The position numbers and the translations under genes are program-made. The notes under the pieces are model-generated. The model was not told where the DNA came from and did no database searches. It saw nothing but the letters and a program-made list of their open reading frames with translations. 64,000 bases of DNA from Pseudooceanicola sp. Its GTDB lineage: Bacteria; Pseudomonadota; Alphaproteobacteria; Rhodobacterales; Rhodobacteraceae. Each line of letters starts with the position of its first letter. The stretch's first letter is position 1. The stretch lies in contig PAPR01000065.1 in NCBI GenBank assembly GCA_002709085.1, forward strand, positions 1-64,000, written 5' to 3'. Positions 1 to 9,459 of the stretch are shown here, one piece after another.

Positions 1-1
1 C

Positions 2-2422
2 CGCTCCCCGGCTGGTGAACCGCTGCTGACCTTCAAACGTGGGGCCATTGTTCATTTCGCGATGGATCAGGACAACGTGTCGATGACCACGCGCCTGATG
101 AACGGCAAGACGCGGTTCCTGCCGTTCAATCGCGGGCGCGATGGCGGTGCCGGAAACCCCGATGTGCCGGGCGAGAACCGGGTCGCCTATCTCTACAAGG
201 ATCTGCCCGACACCAAGGCGGTCTTCTCGCGCGAGGTGCTGCTCGACCTGATCGGGCGGTTCATTCACCTTGAACGCTCGGGCGGCAAAGAGGTGGTGAT
301 CTTTCCCCGGTTCCAGCAATTCGATGCCGTGCGGAAGGTGTTGGAGGATGCGCGTTCCGAGGGCGCGGGGCAGAACTACCTCATTCAACACAGCGCCGGG
401 TCGGGCAAGTCGAACACCATCGCGTGGACCGCGCACCAGATCATCAACCTGCATGACACGGACGACCAGCCGTTGTTTGATACGGCGATCATCGTGACCG
501 ACCGTTTGGTGCTGGACCGGCAATTGCAGAACACCATCGGTGGGTTCGCCCAGACCGAGGGCGTGGTGAAGAAGATCGACGGCACGTCCCGCGATCTTAA
601 AGATGCCATCCTGAAAGGCGCGCGGATCATCATCACGACGATCCAGAAGTTCGGGACCGAGCATCTGGCGACAATCTCGGGTCAGGGGGGCAGGAACTTC
701 GCTGTGATCATTGACGAGGCACATTCGTCCCAATCCGGCAAGGCGGCGCAAGCGATGAGTGACGCGCTGACCCGCGATGCCACCAGCTCCGACGATATCG
801 AAGACATGGTTCTGTCCTTCCAGAAGGCGCGCGGGCCGCAGAAAAACATCTCGTTCCTCGCCTTCACCGCGACGCCGCGCAACGTCACGCTGGAACGGTT
901 CGGTCGCATCGGGTCAGACGGCAAACCGCACCCTTTCCACCTTTATTCGATGCGTCAGGCCATCGAGGAAGAGTTCATTGTCGATGTTCTGAAAAATTAC
1001 ACGACCTATGGCGCGTACTATCAGCTCGAAAAAACCATCGAAGACGACCCGGCCTTCAAAGGACGCAAAGCGCAGTCGCGCGTCGCGCGTTATGCCTCGC
1101 TGCATCCGACCGCCATTGATCAAAAAGTCGAAGTGATTGTCGAACACTTCCGCCGCCATGTCGCGGGCAAACTGAACGGTCAGGCGAAGGCGATGATCGT
1201 GACCCAAAGTCGCGAACATGCCTTGCGCTACTGGCAACAACTGAACCGTTATATCGAAGACAAGGGATATGCCGATCTGAAAGCGTTGGTCGCGTTCTCG
1301 GGCGATCTGACCGTCGATGGCAATGTCTGGACCGAGGCGACCGCGAACGGCTTTGCCGAAACCGAACTGCCGAAAAGGTTCGACACAGATGAATTCCAGA
1401 TCCTTGTCGTTGCCGAGAAATACCAGACCGGATTCGACCAACCCAAGCTTGTCGCGATGTATGTGGACAAGAAACTCGCCGGGTTGCAGGCGGTGCAAAC
1501 CCTTGCCCGGTTGAACCGCAGTTACGGCAAGGACAAACCCACATTCGTTCTCGACTTTCAGAACACGATGGAAGAGGTCAAAGAGGCGTTCGCGCCCTTC
1601 TTCGAGGCGACCGCGCTGGAAGAACGCACCGATCTGAACCAAATCTATGACCTAGAACAGCGCATCTCGTCCTCGACCTACATTCACAAAGACGAGGTCG
1701 AACGGTTTGCCGATCAGTTTTTCAAAGGTGATCTCACAACGCAGGACCGACTCAAATTGGAAGGCACGGTCCGTCTCGCAGTGGACCGGTATGAGCTGGA
1801 TGAAGACGAGGCACAACAAGAAGAGTTCCGCCAACTCCTGAAAAGTTTCCAGCGCTTCTACGCCTTCGTGGCACAGGTCGTGTCGCTCAACGATGCTTGG
1901 TTGGAGAAGCTCTACGCATACACAGCTTGGTTGTCGCGCCTTCTGCCGTCTCGGGACGTGCCTGCCGATATCACAATCACCGATGATATGCTGACCCTCG
2001 CCGCGTTCAAGTTGCAGAAGGGCGAGGAAGGGAGCGCATCGTTGAATGCGGGTGACACGCGCACGCTCGACCCGATCACCGAATTCGGCGCAAACCCTTA
2101 CACCGAGGAAGAAGAGAGGTCGTTGTCCGAGATCATCGACTCGTTCAACGAACGGCACGGCACCCAGTTCTCGCGTGAAGACTTCCTGCGGTTTGAGCGT
2201 GTAACGCGAGATATCATGGACGAAGACATGACCGAGATGGTCAAAAACAACCCGGCAGACGTGGTCTACAACGCGTTTTCGCAGGCGTTTTTCCAAGGTA
2301 TGGTCAGGGCGTTCCAGCAAGACAACGAGATGCGCAACATCGTCATGACCGACAAAGATGCGCGTGATCAGGCGACACGGCATTTCTTCAAACGGGCGCA
2401 GCGGCAGGCGCGAGAGGCATGA
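2..2422 (+). CDS. hsdR: Type I restriction-modification system endonuclease/translocase subunit HsdR (partial, N-terminus outside the window)
   Basis: Frame stays open upstream of the listed ATG (RSPAGEPLLTFKRGAIVHFAMDQDNVSMTTRL). Walker A HSAGSGKSNTIAW, DEAH box VIIDEAHSSQSGK, FTATP motif and helicase C-terminal motifs typical of HsdR. Confidence 0.9.
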   Translation, partial: RSPAGEPLLTFKRGAIVHFAMDQDNVSMTTRLMNGKTRFLPFNRGRDGGAGNPDVPGENRVAYLYKDLPDTKAVFSREVLLDLIGRFIHLERSGGKEVVIFPRFQQFDAVRKVLEDARSEGAGQNYLIQHSAGSGKSNTIAWTAHQIINLHDTDDQPLFDTAIIVTDRLVLDRQLQNTIGGFAQTEGVVKKIDGTSRDLKDAILKGARIIITTIQKFGTEHLATISGQGGRNFAVIIDEAHSSQSGKAAQAMSDALTRDATSSDDIEDMVLSFQKARGPQKNISFLAFTATPRNVTLERFGRIGSDGKPHPFHLYSMRQAIEEEFIVDVLKNYTTYGAYYQLEKTIEDDPAFKGRKAQSRVARYASLHPTAIDQKVEVIVEHFRRHVAGKLNGQAKAMIVTQSREHALRYWQQLNRYIEDKGYADLKALVAFSGDLTVDGNVWTEATANGFAETELPKRFDTDEFQILVVAEKYQTGFDQPKLVAMYVDKKLAGLQAVQTLARLNRSYGKDKPTFVLDFQNTMEEVKEAFAPFFEATALEERTDLNQIYDLEQRISSSTYIHKDEVERFADQFFKGDLTTQDRLKLEGTVRLAVDRYELDEDEAQQEEFRQLLKSFQRFYAFVAQVVSLNDAWLEKLYAYTAWLSRLLPSRDVPADITITDDMLTLAAFKLQKGEEGSASLNAGDTRTLDPITEFGANPYTEEEERSLSEIIDSFNERHGTQFSREDFLRFERVTRDIMDEDMTEMVKNNPADVVYNAFSQAFFQGMVRAFQQDNEMRNIVMTDKDARDQATRHFFKRAQRQAREA

Positions 2423-2597
2423 CCATCCCCAAGCCTTCTTGCAACGGTATCAAGCCTGCCACCTTGGAGCGCTGTGGCAGCTGGCCGCGTTCGATATGAA
2501 CAACATCAAGAACCGGTTCCGCTCCAATGACAAGAGCTGAACCGGTACGATAAATGTCAGTGATATTGGCAAGGTCGCAATCAACTTCATAAACCCG

Positions 2598-4157
2598 CTA
2601 CAAGGCCAGCTTGCGCGCGTCAGTCGGAAGCCGACTTAGGCCTTGCCGCCCCTCGCAAACTGGCTGGACAGTGGCATCGTTCATCCCGATATCACCAAGC
2701 CAAGCGCGGTAGTATTCATATCCAAGGCCATAGACGAATTGGTGGCCTCTGGGATTGAGCTGGATGTGCTGGCCCGCAATAAGCATTTGTTTTCGCTGAT
2801 TGGCACGTTTGGCAACGACGAAGAACAAGACATAGACCGGCACGAAAAGGTCCGATACTGGGTGCGCAACATTGACCGGAAGCGCTCGTCCTTCTGGCTG
2901 CAACTGCCCCACGGGAAATTCCACCCCGACTTCACCGTAATGCTGACCGATGGCCGCATTCTTGTTGTGGAATACAAGGGGGAGCATCTTTACGAAGGGG
3001 AGGCGCTTAAACGGCAGATTAGTGCCGTGTGGGCTGACGCCAGCAATGGACACTGCCTTTTTTGTATGCCGACGGCGCGAGACTTTGCCCTTATTGACCG
3101 TATGCTTGATTGAATTGACGGCATTGCCCAAAAGCGTGGAAGCGCTCGCCAACAGTTTCTGAATTGCACGCTTGACCCGGATTGGGCGACGCAAGGGCAC
3201 GAGCGCGCCCAAGTCAGTCGTCGCCTCAATCCAAGGCGTCGTGTGCGACGCAGGGTTGGAAAAAGACTTTTCTGTCCTCAACATTTTCTTCCGCTGTGCT
3301 GCATAGAGCGGAAACTTTGGCATTGGATTGTTGAGGGCGTATTCGACCCGCAGCTTGGCAACTTCGAAATACGATTTGTCGCGCTCGATTCCGATGAAAT
3401 TGAGGCCAGCCCAAGCCGCCGCCATTCCGGTCGCGCCTGTTCCCATAAATGCGTCCATCACGGTACCCCCCTCCGGGGTGACGAGCTTCAACAAATGGTA
3501 CATTAGCTGCACGGGCTTGACGCAGGGGCCGTGGTTCTTACGGCTCGTCGTGCCGTGGAGCGAGCGACCACTTTCGTCTCGTTTGTTCACCCGCTTTGCT
3601 TGCAAGTGTTCAACGCCGAGGTTTCGCTCGGTGGGGGATGGCTTTTTGTAGTCAAAGGTTGACTTTGTCATCTTGACGCCGGGAACGGTGTTTTTGACCC
3701 GAAGCCCCGAGTTTCCGTGCTTTTTACGGTGGGCCTTATATGTCTTTTCCAGCAACGGCTTCATAAACAAGCCGATTGGTTCTATTCCGGGTTTCACGCG
3801 GGCGTGGTGTAGGTCATCAATCATTTGGCACGCTGGTGTCCCGTTGTTATAGGTCCAGCCCATCCCAGATATGAGCGTGAAGCCGATATCTTCGAGCTGG
3901 CAGATTGTTCGGTGAAACCTGCGATGGTCTCCAAAGACCACAAGATATCCACCCGGCTTCAAGACCCGAAATGACTCTTCCCATATCGGAAGAAGGTTGA
4001 GGTTTTTGTCCCAGTAGTGGTCCAGTACTTCCTCGTATGGCGGATCGTACACTTGGGCGTCGACCGAGTTCGAATCGATTGATTTTAGTGTATCAAGGCA
4101 GTCAGCATTGATCAGCGCGGACAGTGTTTTAGCGTGGGTATCGAAAAGGTCTTTCAT
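2598..4157 (-). CDS. Site-specific DNA methyltransferase, beta class (motif IV DPPY before motif I FMGTG); C-terminal part probably antisense-derived
   Basis: DAQVYDPPYEE ... DAFMGTGATGMAAAWAGLNFIGIER. ATG at 4157 preceded by GGAG. ORF continues antisense through the 2643-3113 remnant. Confidence 0.8.
   Translation of the reverse strand: MKDLFDTHAKTLSALINADCLDTLKSIDSNSVDAQVYDPPYEEVLDHYWDKNLNLLPIWEESFRVLKPGGYLVVFGDHRRFHRTICQLEDIGFTLISGMGWTYNNGTPACQMIDDLHHARVKPGIEPIGLFMKPLLEKTYKAHRKKHGNSGLRVKNTVPGVKMTKSTFDYKKPSPTERNLGVEHLQAKRVNKRDESGRSLHGTTSRKNHGPCVKPVQLMYHLLKLVTPEGGTVMDAFMGTGATGMAAAWAGLNFIGIERDKSYFEVAKLRVEYALNNPMPKFPLYAAQRKKMLRTEKSFSNPASHTTPWIEATTDLGALVPLRRPIRVKRAIQKLLASASTLLGNAVNSIKHTVNKGKVSRRRHTKKAVSIAGVSPHGTNLPFKRLPFVKMLPLVFHNKNAAIGQHYGEVGVEFPVGQLQPEGRALPVNVAHPVSDLFVPVYVLFFVVAKRANQRKQMLIAGQHIQLNPRGHQFVYGLGYEYYRAWLGDIGMNDATVQPVCEGRQGLSRLPTDARKLAL
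2643..3113 (+). pseudogene. C-terminal remnant of a DEAD/DEAH helicase-type restriction protein (type III Res-like, PD-(D/E)XK nuclease end)
   Basis: VRYWVRNIDRKRSSFWLQLPHGKFHPDFTVMLTDGRILVVEYKG contains PD...ExK; an in-frame TAG lies directly upstream at 2637; no helicase domain is present. Confidence 0.65.
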
Positions 4158-4544
4158 GGCAATCTCCATCAGTTGGTGTTGGTGGAGTGGACATGAACGG
4201 ATACTTCGTTTGGGCAATGCTGGTTTGGGGGTTGAGCAAAAGAAAATCTTCAATCGAACCGCAAGGCATTGAAATAAAATAAAAGAAATGTGTTGACTTT
4301 CAGGTTGTTCGGAAAATTCTGTTTTGATTGCGTCAAGGCTTTGGCGCGATTATCAGGTAATGTGGCGAGAAAGCGAGAAAATTGCGGCGAAGATTTGATT
4401 TGGCATGCTTGTGAATTAGCCATTGCTGCGAGTTGGCGTTTGCCGAAGCAAAGCGCTCCTCTCACCTTCACGCACGCAGGAAACGCAGGCCCTCTCGCGC
4501 GCGCGTGATAAGGGCACCCGCGCGCGTAAGGGCGGTTCCGCGTA

Positions 4545-6668
4545 TCAGCCGTTCGCGCTGTTTACAACTCGCAAGTGTGGGGCAGCCCTGTGGTAGGTTT
4601 TCCCGAACGGGGAGCGAACTCCATAGTGATTGATATCATTGAGGTCCACGTACTCTTTGAGAGCTTCGATGGTTTCGCCCAGCCGGTAATAGTTCTTGTG
4701 GGTCACATCGGTCTGTTCGTGTCCCATCAGACCCTTGCGGACATGATCAGGCACTTTTGCCCGCGCGAGTCTGACGTGAAACTCCGTTCGAAGCGCGTGG
4801 AAGTCCAGACCCGGCTTCTTGATGCCACGGCTTTCGGTGTAATAGCCGAACCGCTTCGACATGATCGCGCTCAACGTTCCCTTGGACTTTGAGCGCTCAA
4901 TATGTGGGAACAGGCGGCTTAGGCCCTGTTGACGACGAAGGGCAACAAGTTCTGGCAGGCCAATGTCAATCAAGGCCCTGTGCAGCGGAACGCTCCGAAA
5001 ACCGTTCTCCGACTTTACTTCCTGCGAGCCAATCTCGTTCTGGACCCGCACTGCCATGATCCCGGCGTCCGAGTAGAAGTCGTTCACCCGCAGTTGCAAA
5101 ATTTCTTCCAGCCGCAAGCCCGCGTACATTGCGATCAGCGGGCACCAGAAAAGCGGCTCGTCCTGTTCCGCCAGCTCGTTCTGGAAGATTTCCGAACCGA
5201 GAAGGGCGTAGATGTCTTCACCCCATCCGACCCGTTCCACGCGCCGTTCGCTGCGCTTGCGCCGTTTGATCTCGGATGTGGTCAGCGTACGCCCTTTGAA
5301 CGGGTTACCGTCAATCGCGCCGCTTTCGTGCGCAAAGGCGAGGATGGCGTGCAATGCTTGCTGATGGCGCTTCATCGTTGTCGCGGACAGCCGTACGACA
5401 CGGGCTGCGGCTGCGGCCTCTTCGATCTCACCGGGCGGCTTGCCCTCGCGTCTAAGATTCTCAATCAGTTCATTGATCCCGATTGTGTCGTGCTCGTCGG
5501 CGTCTTCAATAAACTGGCGCGCGGTGCGCTTGTCCTTGGACGATTTGCCAAAGTTCTTGGGAAGTCTTTGAAGCCAATCGTTGAATTCGATGACTTCCTC
5601 TTTGCCAATATCACACAGCGGAAGATCACCCACGATTTCAACGAACAATCGAACCGACGATTGCCAGTTCCGCAACGAGGTCCGTTCGAAGTTCCGGCCC
5701 GTCGCGGCATCGGCTGTCTCATCTTCGCGCGCGAGCGTGTAGCCTTGGCAGCGAAGGGCCAGGTACTTATCGGCAAAGTCGGCAAACTTCTGGTTGCTGT
5801 TCTTTCGCGGCGCAGTAGCAGGCGATGACTTTGGTTCAGGCGCGGGAACCATTCCGATTTTTTGTGCCGCGTCCATTGCTTCTTTCAACGCGAGCGGGAA
5901 AGCGGCGTTGGCATCGGACGGATCAAGGTTCAGCCGTTCGCAGGCATCCAAATATTCCGACAACGTCGCACGGAACGCGTGTGTGTGTAGGCCGAAATCT
6001 GACACGACATAGTCGGCATAATAGTCGTCGTTGGTTCGTGCGCCCTCACCGATATGGGCAAGGCGCGGGTGTTCCGGCTCATTTTCCGGGTCGAAAAGCT
6101 CACCACATTTTGCCCAGTAGTCATCGCCGCGATCCTCTTCATGGGCGAGGGCATCGCGCTCCGCTTGGCACATAGCTTCCGCTTCTGGGCTTTCTTCGAC
6201 CTGTGGGGTTGGCTGCGCGTCCGCAATGATCACCTTACCTTCGACACCGAGCGCCTTTCGCAAGTCCTGTTCCAAGATGCGGTAGGCGCGCAGCTTGACT
6301 CCATCGGGGAAGCTGGACGCTGGCCCGTGGGCGATCTTCTCGATCAGAGAACGGAAATGCTTGGCCATAGTCATCGCTATGGCGTCCATCATGTCGGTAT
6401 CAAATTCGTGTTCGTTCATCACTGCCTCGATCATCGCCCACGCACGCTCAAAATCCGCAGAGATGAAAGCGCCGAGAATGCGGGCTTCTCTCTTCGAACG
6501 GGTGCGCAAGCTCACGGCCATATGACCCCGCGCTTGCAGGCTGGTACCATTGTCGCAACAAGGCACTGATATTTGGTTATTTTGTGATGAATGGATGACA
6601 ATAACTGGATAGCGGCGGCGATACCACCACACGGCACCACGTTTCGTCAGGTAAGCAATGCGTCCCAT
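4545..6668 (-). CDS. Tyrosine-type site-specific recombinase/integrase
   Basis: N-terminus MGRIAYLTKRGAVWWYRRRYP; catalytic pattern AGLRLEEILQLR ... FHALRTEFHVRLAR ... GHEQTDVTHKNYYRLGE; next to a tRNA. Start set at the internal Met because the longer ORF begins inside the terminator at 6744-6783. Confidence 0.88.
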   Translation of the reverse strand: MGRIAYLTKRGAVWWYRRRYPVIVIHSSQNNQISVPCCDNGTSLQARGHMAVSLRTRSKREARILGAFISADFERAWAMIEAVMNEHEFDTDMMDAIAMTMAKHFRSLIEKIAHGPASSFPDGVKLRAYRILEQDLRKALGVEGKVIIADAQPTPQVEESPEAEAMCQAERDALAHEEDRGDDYWAKCGELFDPENEPEHPRLAHIGEGARTNDDYYADYVVSDFGLHTHAFRATLSEYLDACERLNLDPSDANAAFPLALKEAMDAAQKIGMVPAPEPKSSPATAPRKNSNQKFADFADKYLALRCQGYTLAREDETADAATGRNFERTSLRNWQSSVRLFVEIVGDLPLCDIGKEEVIEFNDWLQRLPKNFGKSSKDKRTARQFIEDADEHDTIGINELIENLRREGKPPGEIEEAAAAARVVRLSATTMKRHQQALHAILAFAHESGAIDGNPFKGRTLTTSEIKRRKRSERRVERVGWGEDIYALLGSEIFQNELAEQDEPLFWCPLIAMYAGLRLEEILQLRVNDFYSDAGIMAVRVQNEIGSQEVKSENGFRSVPLHRALIDIGLPELVALRRQQGLSRLFPHIERSKSKGTLSAIMSKRFGYYTESRGIKKPGLDFHALRTEFHVRLARAKVPDHVRKGLMGHEQTDVTHKNYYRLGETIEALKEYVDLNDINHYGVRSPFGKTYHRAAPHLRVVNSANG

Positions 6669-6743
6669 CTTTGGCTCCGACTCTTTGGGCGCAGTAAAAA
6701 CCGCGCTTTGGGGCACAGAGGGATGAGAATGACCTTGCCAAAC

Positions 6744-6783
6744 AAAAAGCCCAGCCAAGTCACTGACTTTGCTGGGCTTTTTT
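6744..6783. terminator. Rho-independent terminator (bidirectional)
   Basis: AAAAAGCCCAGC-CAAGTCACTGACTTT-GCTGGGCTTTTTT. Confidence 0.8.
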
Positions 6784-6788
6784 GTGAT

Positions 6789-6863
6789 TGGCTCCGGCGG
6801 TAGGGATCGAACCTACGACCAATTGATTAACAGTCAACTGCTCTACCGCTGAGCTACGCCGGA
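6789..6863 (-). tRNA. tRNA-Asn (GTT), CCA encoded
   Basis: Reverse complement TCCGGCGTAGCTCAGCGGTAGAGCAGTTGACTGTTAATCAATTGGTCGTAGGTTCGATCCCTACCGCCGGAGCCA; complete cloverleaf, anticodon GTT. Confidence 0.95.
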
Positions 6864-6953
6864 ACACGAGGGGGCGTATAGCAACCTCGATTCCGCGCGT
6901 CCAGTGGTGAAACGACTCTCAGGCGTACTTTTCCGGTCGGCCCCAGCGTCACG

Positions 6954-7883
6954 CTAGGTCAGGCGGAAAATGCTGGTGGTGCGCAGGGGCCGGTCCGTGG
7001 TGACACGACCACGCTCGGCAAGGTCGATGAGATGCGCGAGGACGTTTCGGGTCGCGGCCGGCAAGAGGTCGGGCGGAGTTTCCGTATAGACCTGGACGGC
7101 GATGCCGGTGGCGTCAGCGGGGCCGGAGCGGAGCGCTTCGAGGATCGAGGCTTCGCGTTGTTCGCGGTGCGCCACCAGCCAGTCGAGACGGGCGCCGGGA
7201 TCGGTGATGGCGGCTCCGTGGCCGGGCAGGTGCACCCGGGCAGGGTGCGCCCGCAGGGATCGGCAGCTCTGCATGAATTGCGTGAGATCCCCGTCGGGTG
7301 GAGAGACGATGGAGCTCGACCAGCCCATGACGTGATCGCCGGTCAGGATCGTGCCGTAGCCTGACCCGGTGTCGACATCAAAGCACAGGTGATTGCACTG
7401 GTGGCCGGGGGTCCAGAGCGCGGTGACGCGCCAGCCATCGCCAGCGACTTCCTGACCATCGGCAAGGGTTTCGTCGGGCATGAAATCGGCGTCGATTCCT
7501 TCGCCGCCGCCCATGCCGCCCTCGGCGCTCAACTCCCGCATGACGGCGGATTGTCCTGCCAGCGCGTCGCCATAGGCGAGGACCGGTGCACCGGTCTGCC
7601 GTGCCAGATCGGCCGCCAGGGGAGTGTGGTCGAGGTGCGCATGGGTGATGAAGATATGCGAGATATGTTCACCCTCTCGCAGCGCGCCCATGATGCCTGC
7701 CAGATGTGCGGTGCTTGGAGGACCGGGATCGACCACCGCGATGCCACCGCCTTCACCAATCAGATAGGTGTTGGTGCCGCGATAGGTGAAGGCCGAGGGG
7801 TTGTCGCACAGGATGCGGCGCAGGCCGGGCATGACCTCCTCGGGGATATGGGGGGTCGGGTTGAACTCATCGGGCTGGCGCAT
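6954..7883 (-). CDS. MBL-fold metallohydrolase
   Basis: THAHLDHTPL (HxHxDH) and later conserved His residues (GHQCNH, TGDHVMGW, LPGHG). Confidence 0.85.
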   Translation of the reverse strand: MRQPDEFNPTPHIPEEVMPGLRRILCDNPSAFTYRGTNTYLIGEGGGIAVVDPGPPSTAHLAGIMGALREGEHISHIFITHAHLDHTPLAADLARQTGAPVLAYGDALAGQSAVMRELSAEGGMGGGEGIDADFMPDETLADGQEVAGDGWRVTALWTPGHQCNHLCFDVDTGSGYGTILTGDHVMGWSSSIVSPPDGDLTQFMQSCRSLRAHPARVHLPGHGAAITDPGARLDWLVAHREQREASILEALRSGPADATGIAVQVYTETPPDLLPAATRNVLAHLIDLAERGRVTTDRPLRTTSIFRLT

Positions 7884-7935
7884 ATGGGCGTCCTGTGCTT
7901 GTGTCTCGAAATGGCGGAACAGGTGCACCCTATAG

Positions 7936-9225
7936 ATGACCTTTGACTGGCTCAAACGATATGTGCCGCGTGGGATATACGGACGCGCCGCGCTGATCCT
8001 GATCCTGCCGGTGGTGGTGGTGCAACTGGTCGTCTCGGTGGTGTTTATCCAGCGCCATTTTGAGGGTGTCACGACGCAGATGACAAGAACCATCAGTGAC
8101 GAGCTGGTCCTGGTGGCGCGCGCCGATGGTGCAGAGCGCGCTGTGATCGCGCAGGCGCTGGGCTTTGACGTGGTCAAGATATTACAGCGCGACATTCCCC
8201 AGGCGGACCGGAGACGCTGGTACGATCTGTCTGGCGTATCGGTGATATCGACGATGCGCCGGCTGGTGCCGCAGTTGCGCGCGGTGGACCTGCCCGACGA
8301 TAATGTTGTGCGTGTCTACCTGGTGGCGGATACCCCCTTGGAGGTCAGCTTCAACCGCGCGAGGGTTTCGGCGACGAATCCGCACCAACTCTTTGTCAAC
8401 ATGGTGTTTTTCGGTGCACTTATGACCCTGGTGGCCTATATCTACCTGCGAAACCAACTGCGTCCGATTACTCGGCTCGCCACGGCTGCCGAGGCCTTTG
8501 GCAAGGGACAGACGGTTCCCTATCGCCCCGGCGGCGCGACCGAGGTGCGCGCCGCGGGTCAGGCGTTTCTTGCCATGCGAAACCGGATTGAGCGACAGAT
8601 CGAACAGCGCACGCTGATGCTTTCCGGGGTCAGTCACGACCTGCGCACGCCTCTGACCCGGCTCAAGCTGGGACTGTCGCTGCTCGACGACGAGGATCGC
8701 GAACCGATGGAGCGCGACGTCGAAGAGATGCAGCGGATGATCGAGGAGTTTCTTGCCTTTGCCCGCGGCGCTGCCGCTGAATCGGTTGAGGATGTCGATC
8801 CGCTGACGTTCGTGAGTGCGATTGTCGCGGATGCGGCGCGAGGGGGGGAGTCCGTAAGCCTCTTTGCAGCAGATGGCGAAGGGACCTTGCGTCTGCGCCC
8901 CGGTGCCATGCGCCGTGCAGTCGAGAACCTGATCGGTAACGCGGTGCGCTATGGAACGAGGGCCGATGTATCCGTGCTGCTGAGCGAAAGAGCCTTGCGA
9001 ATCCGCGTAGAGGACGATGGTCCCGGCATCCCCGCGGATCAACGCGAGACCGCGATCCGCCCGTTTTCAAGGCTGGAGCCGGCGCGGAACCAAAATCGCG
9101 GCTCCGGCGTCGGTCTGGGTCTGGCGATCGCGACGGATATCGCGCGAACGCACGGCGGCTCACTCAGGCTGAGCACCTCGGACCGCCTGGGCGGATTGCA
9201 GGCGGACATCGTGATTGCGCGGTAG
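7936..9225 (+). CDS. Sensor histidine kinase, EnvZ-like, with HAMP domain
   Basis: TM segments, H-box GVSHDLRTPLTRLKLGL, N-box ENLIGNAVRYG, G-boxes DDGPGIP and GSGVGLGLAI. Confidence 0.9.
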   Translation: MTFDWLKRYVPRGIYGRAALILILPVVVVQLVVSVVFIQRHFEGVTTQMTRTISDELVLVARADGAERAVIAQALGFDVVKILQRDIPQADRRRWYDLSGVSVISTMRRLVPQLRAVDLPDDNVVRVYLVADTPLEVSFNRARVSATNPHQLFVNMVFFGALMTLVAYIYLRNQLRPITRLATAAEAFGKGQTVPYRPGGATEVRAAGQAFLAMRNRIERQIEQRTLMLSGVSHDLRTPLTRLKLGLSLLDDEDREPMERDVEEMQRMIEEFLAFARGAAAESVEDVDPLTFVSAIVADAARGGESVSLFAADGEGTLRLRPGAMRRAVENLIGNAVRYGTRADVSVLLSERALRIRVEDDGPGIPADQRETAIRPFSRLEPARNQNRGSGVGLGLAIATDIARTHGGSLRLSTSDRLGGLQADIVIAR

Positions 9226-9383
9226 CGCCTGTGGAGGGTTCGTGCCGGTTTTGGATATTTGTGAAACCAAAGTGGGGAAAAGGTTGCACTAATGTGCCGG
9301 ATTTGTTCGATTTGTTTGCCGTGTCAGGCGAGTCCGGACGGGGGTGTGCCAAGGTCTGAGGGTCGAGGAGATGCGGGAAGGGG

Positions 9384-9459
9384 TGGTAGGCCCGGCAGGA
9401 TTTGAACCCGCAACCAAAGCGTTATGAGCGCTCTGCTCTAACCGTTGAGCTACAGGCCC
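9384..9459 (-). tRNA. tRNA-Ile2 (CAT anticodon, lysidine type), CCA encoded
   Basis: Reverse complement GGGCCTGTAGCTCAACGGTTAGAGCAGAGCGCTCATAACGCTTTGGTTGCGGGTTCAAATCCTGCCGGGCCTACCA; resembles bacterial ileX tRNA rather than tRNA-Met. Confidence 0.9.

Noticed and set aside
914-1642. 242-aa minus-strand ORF inside hsdR
   Set aside because: Fully antisense to a well-supported HsdR reading frame; high-GC shadow ORF.
4929-5828. 299-aa plus-strand ORF inside the integrase
   Set aside because: Antisense to the integrase with no recognisable domain; shadow ORF.
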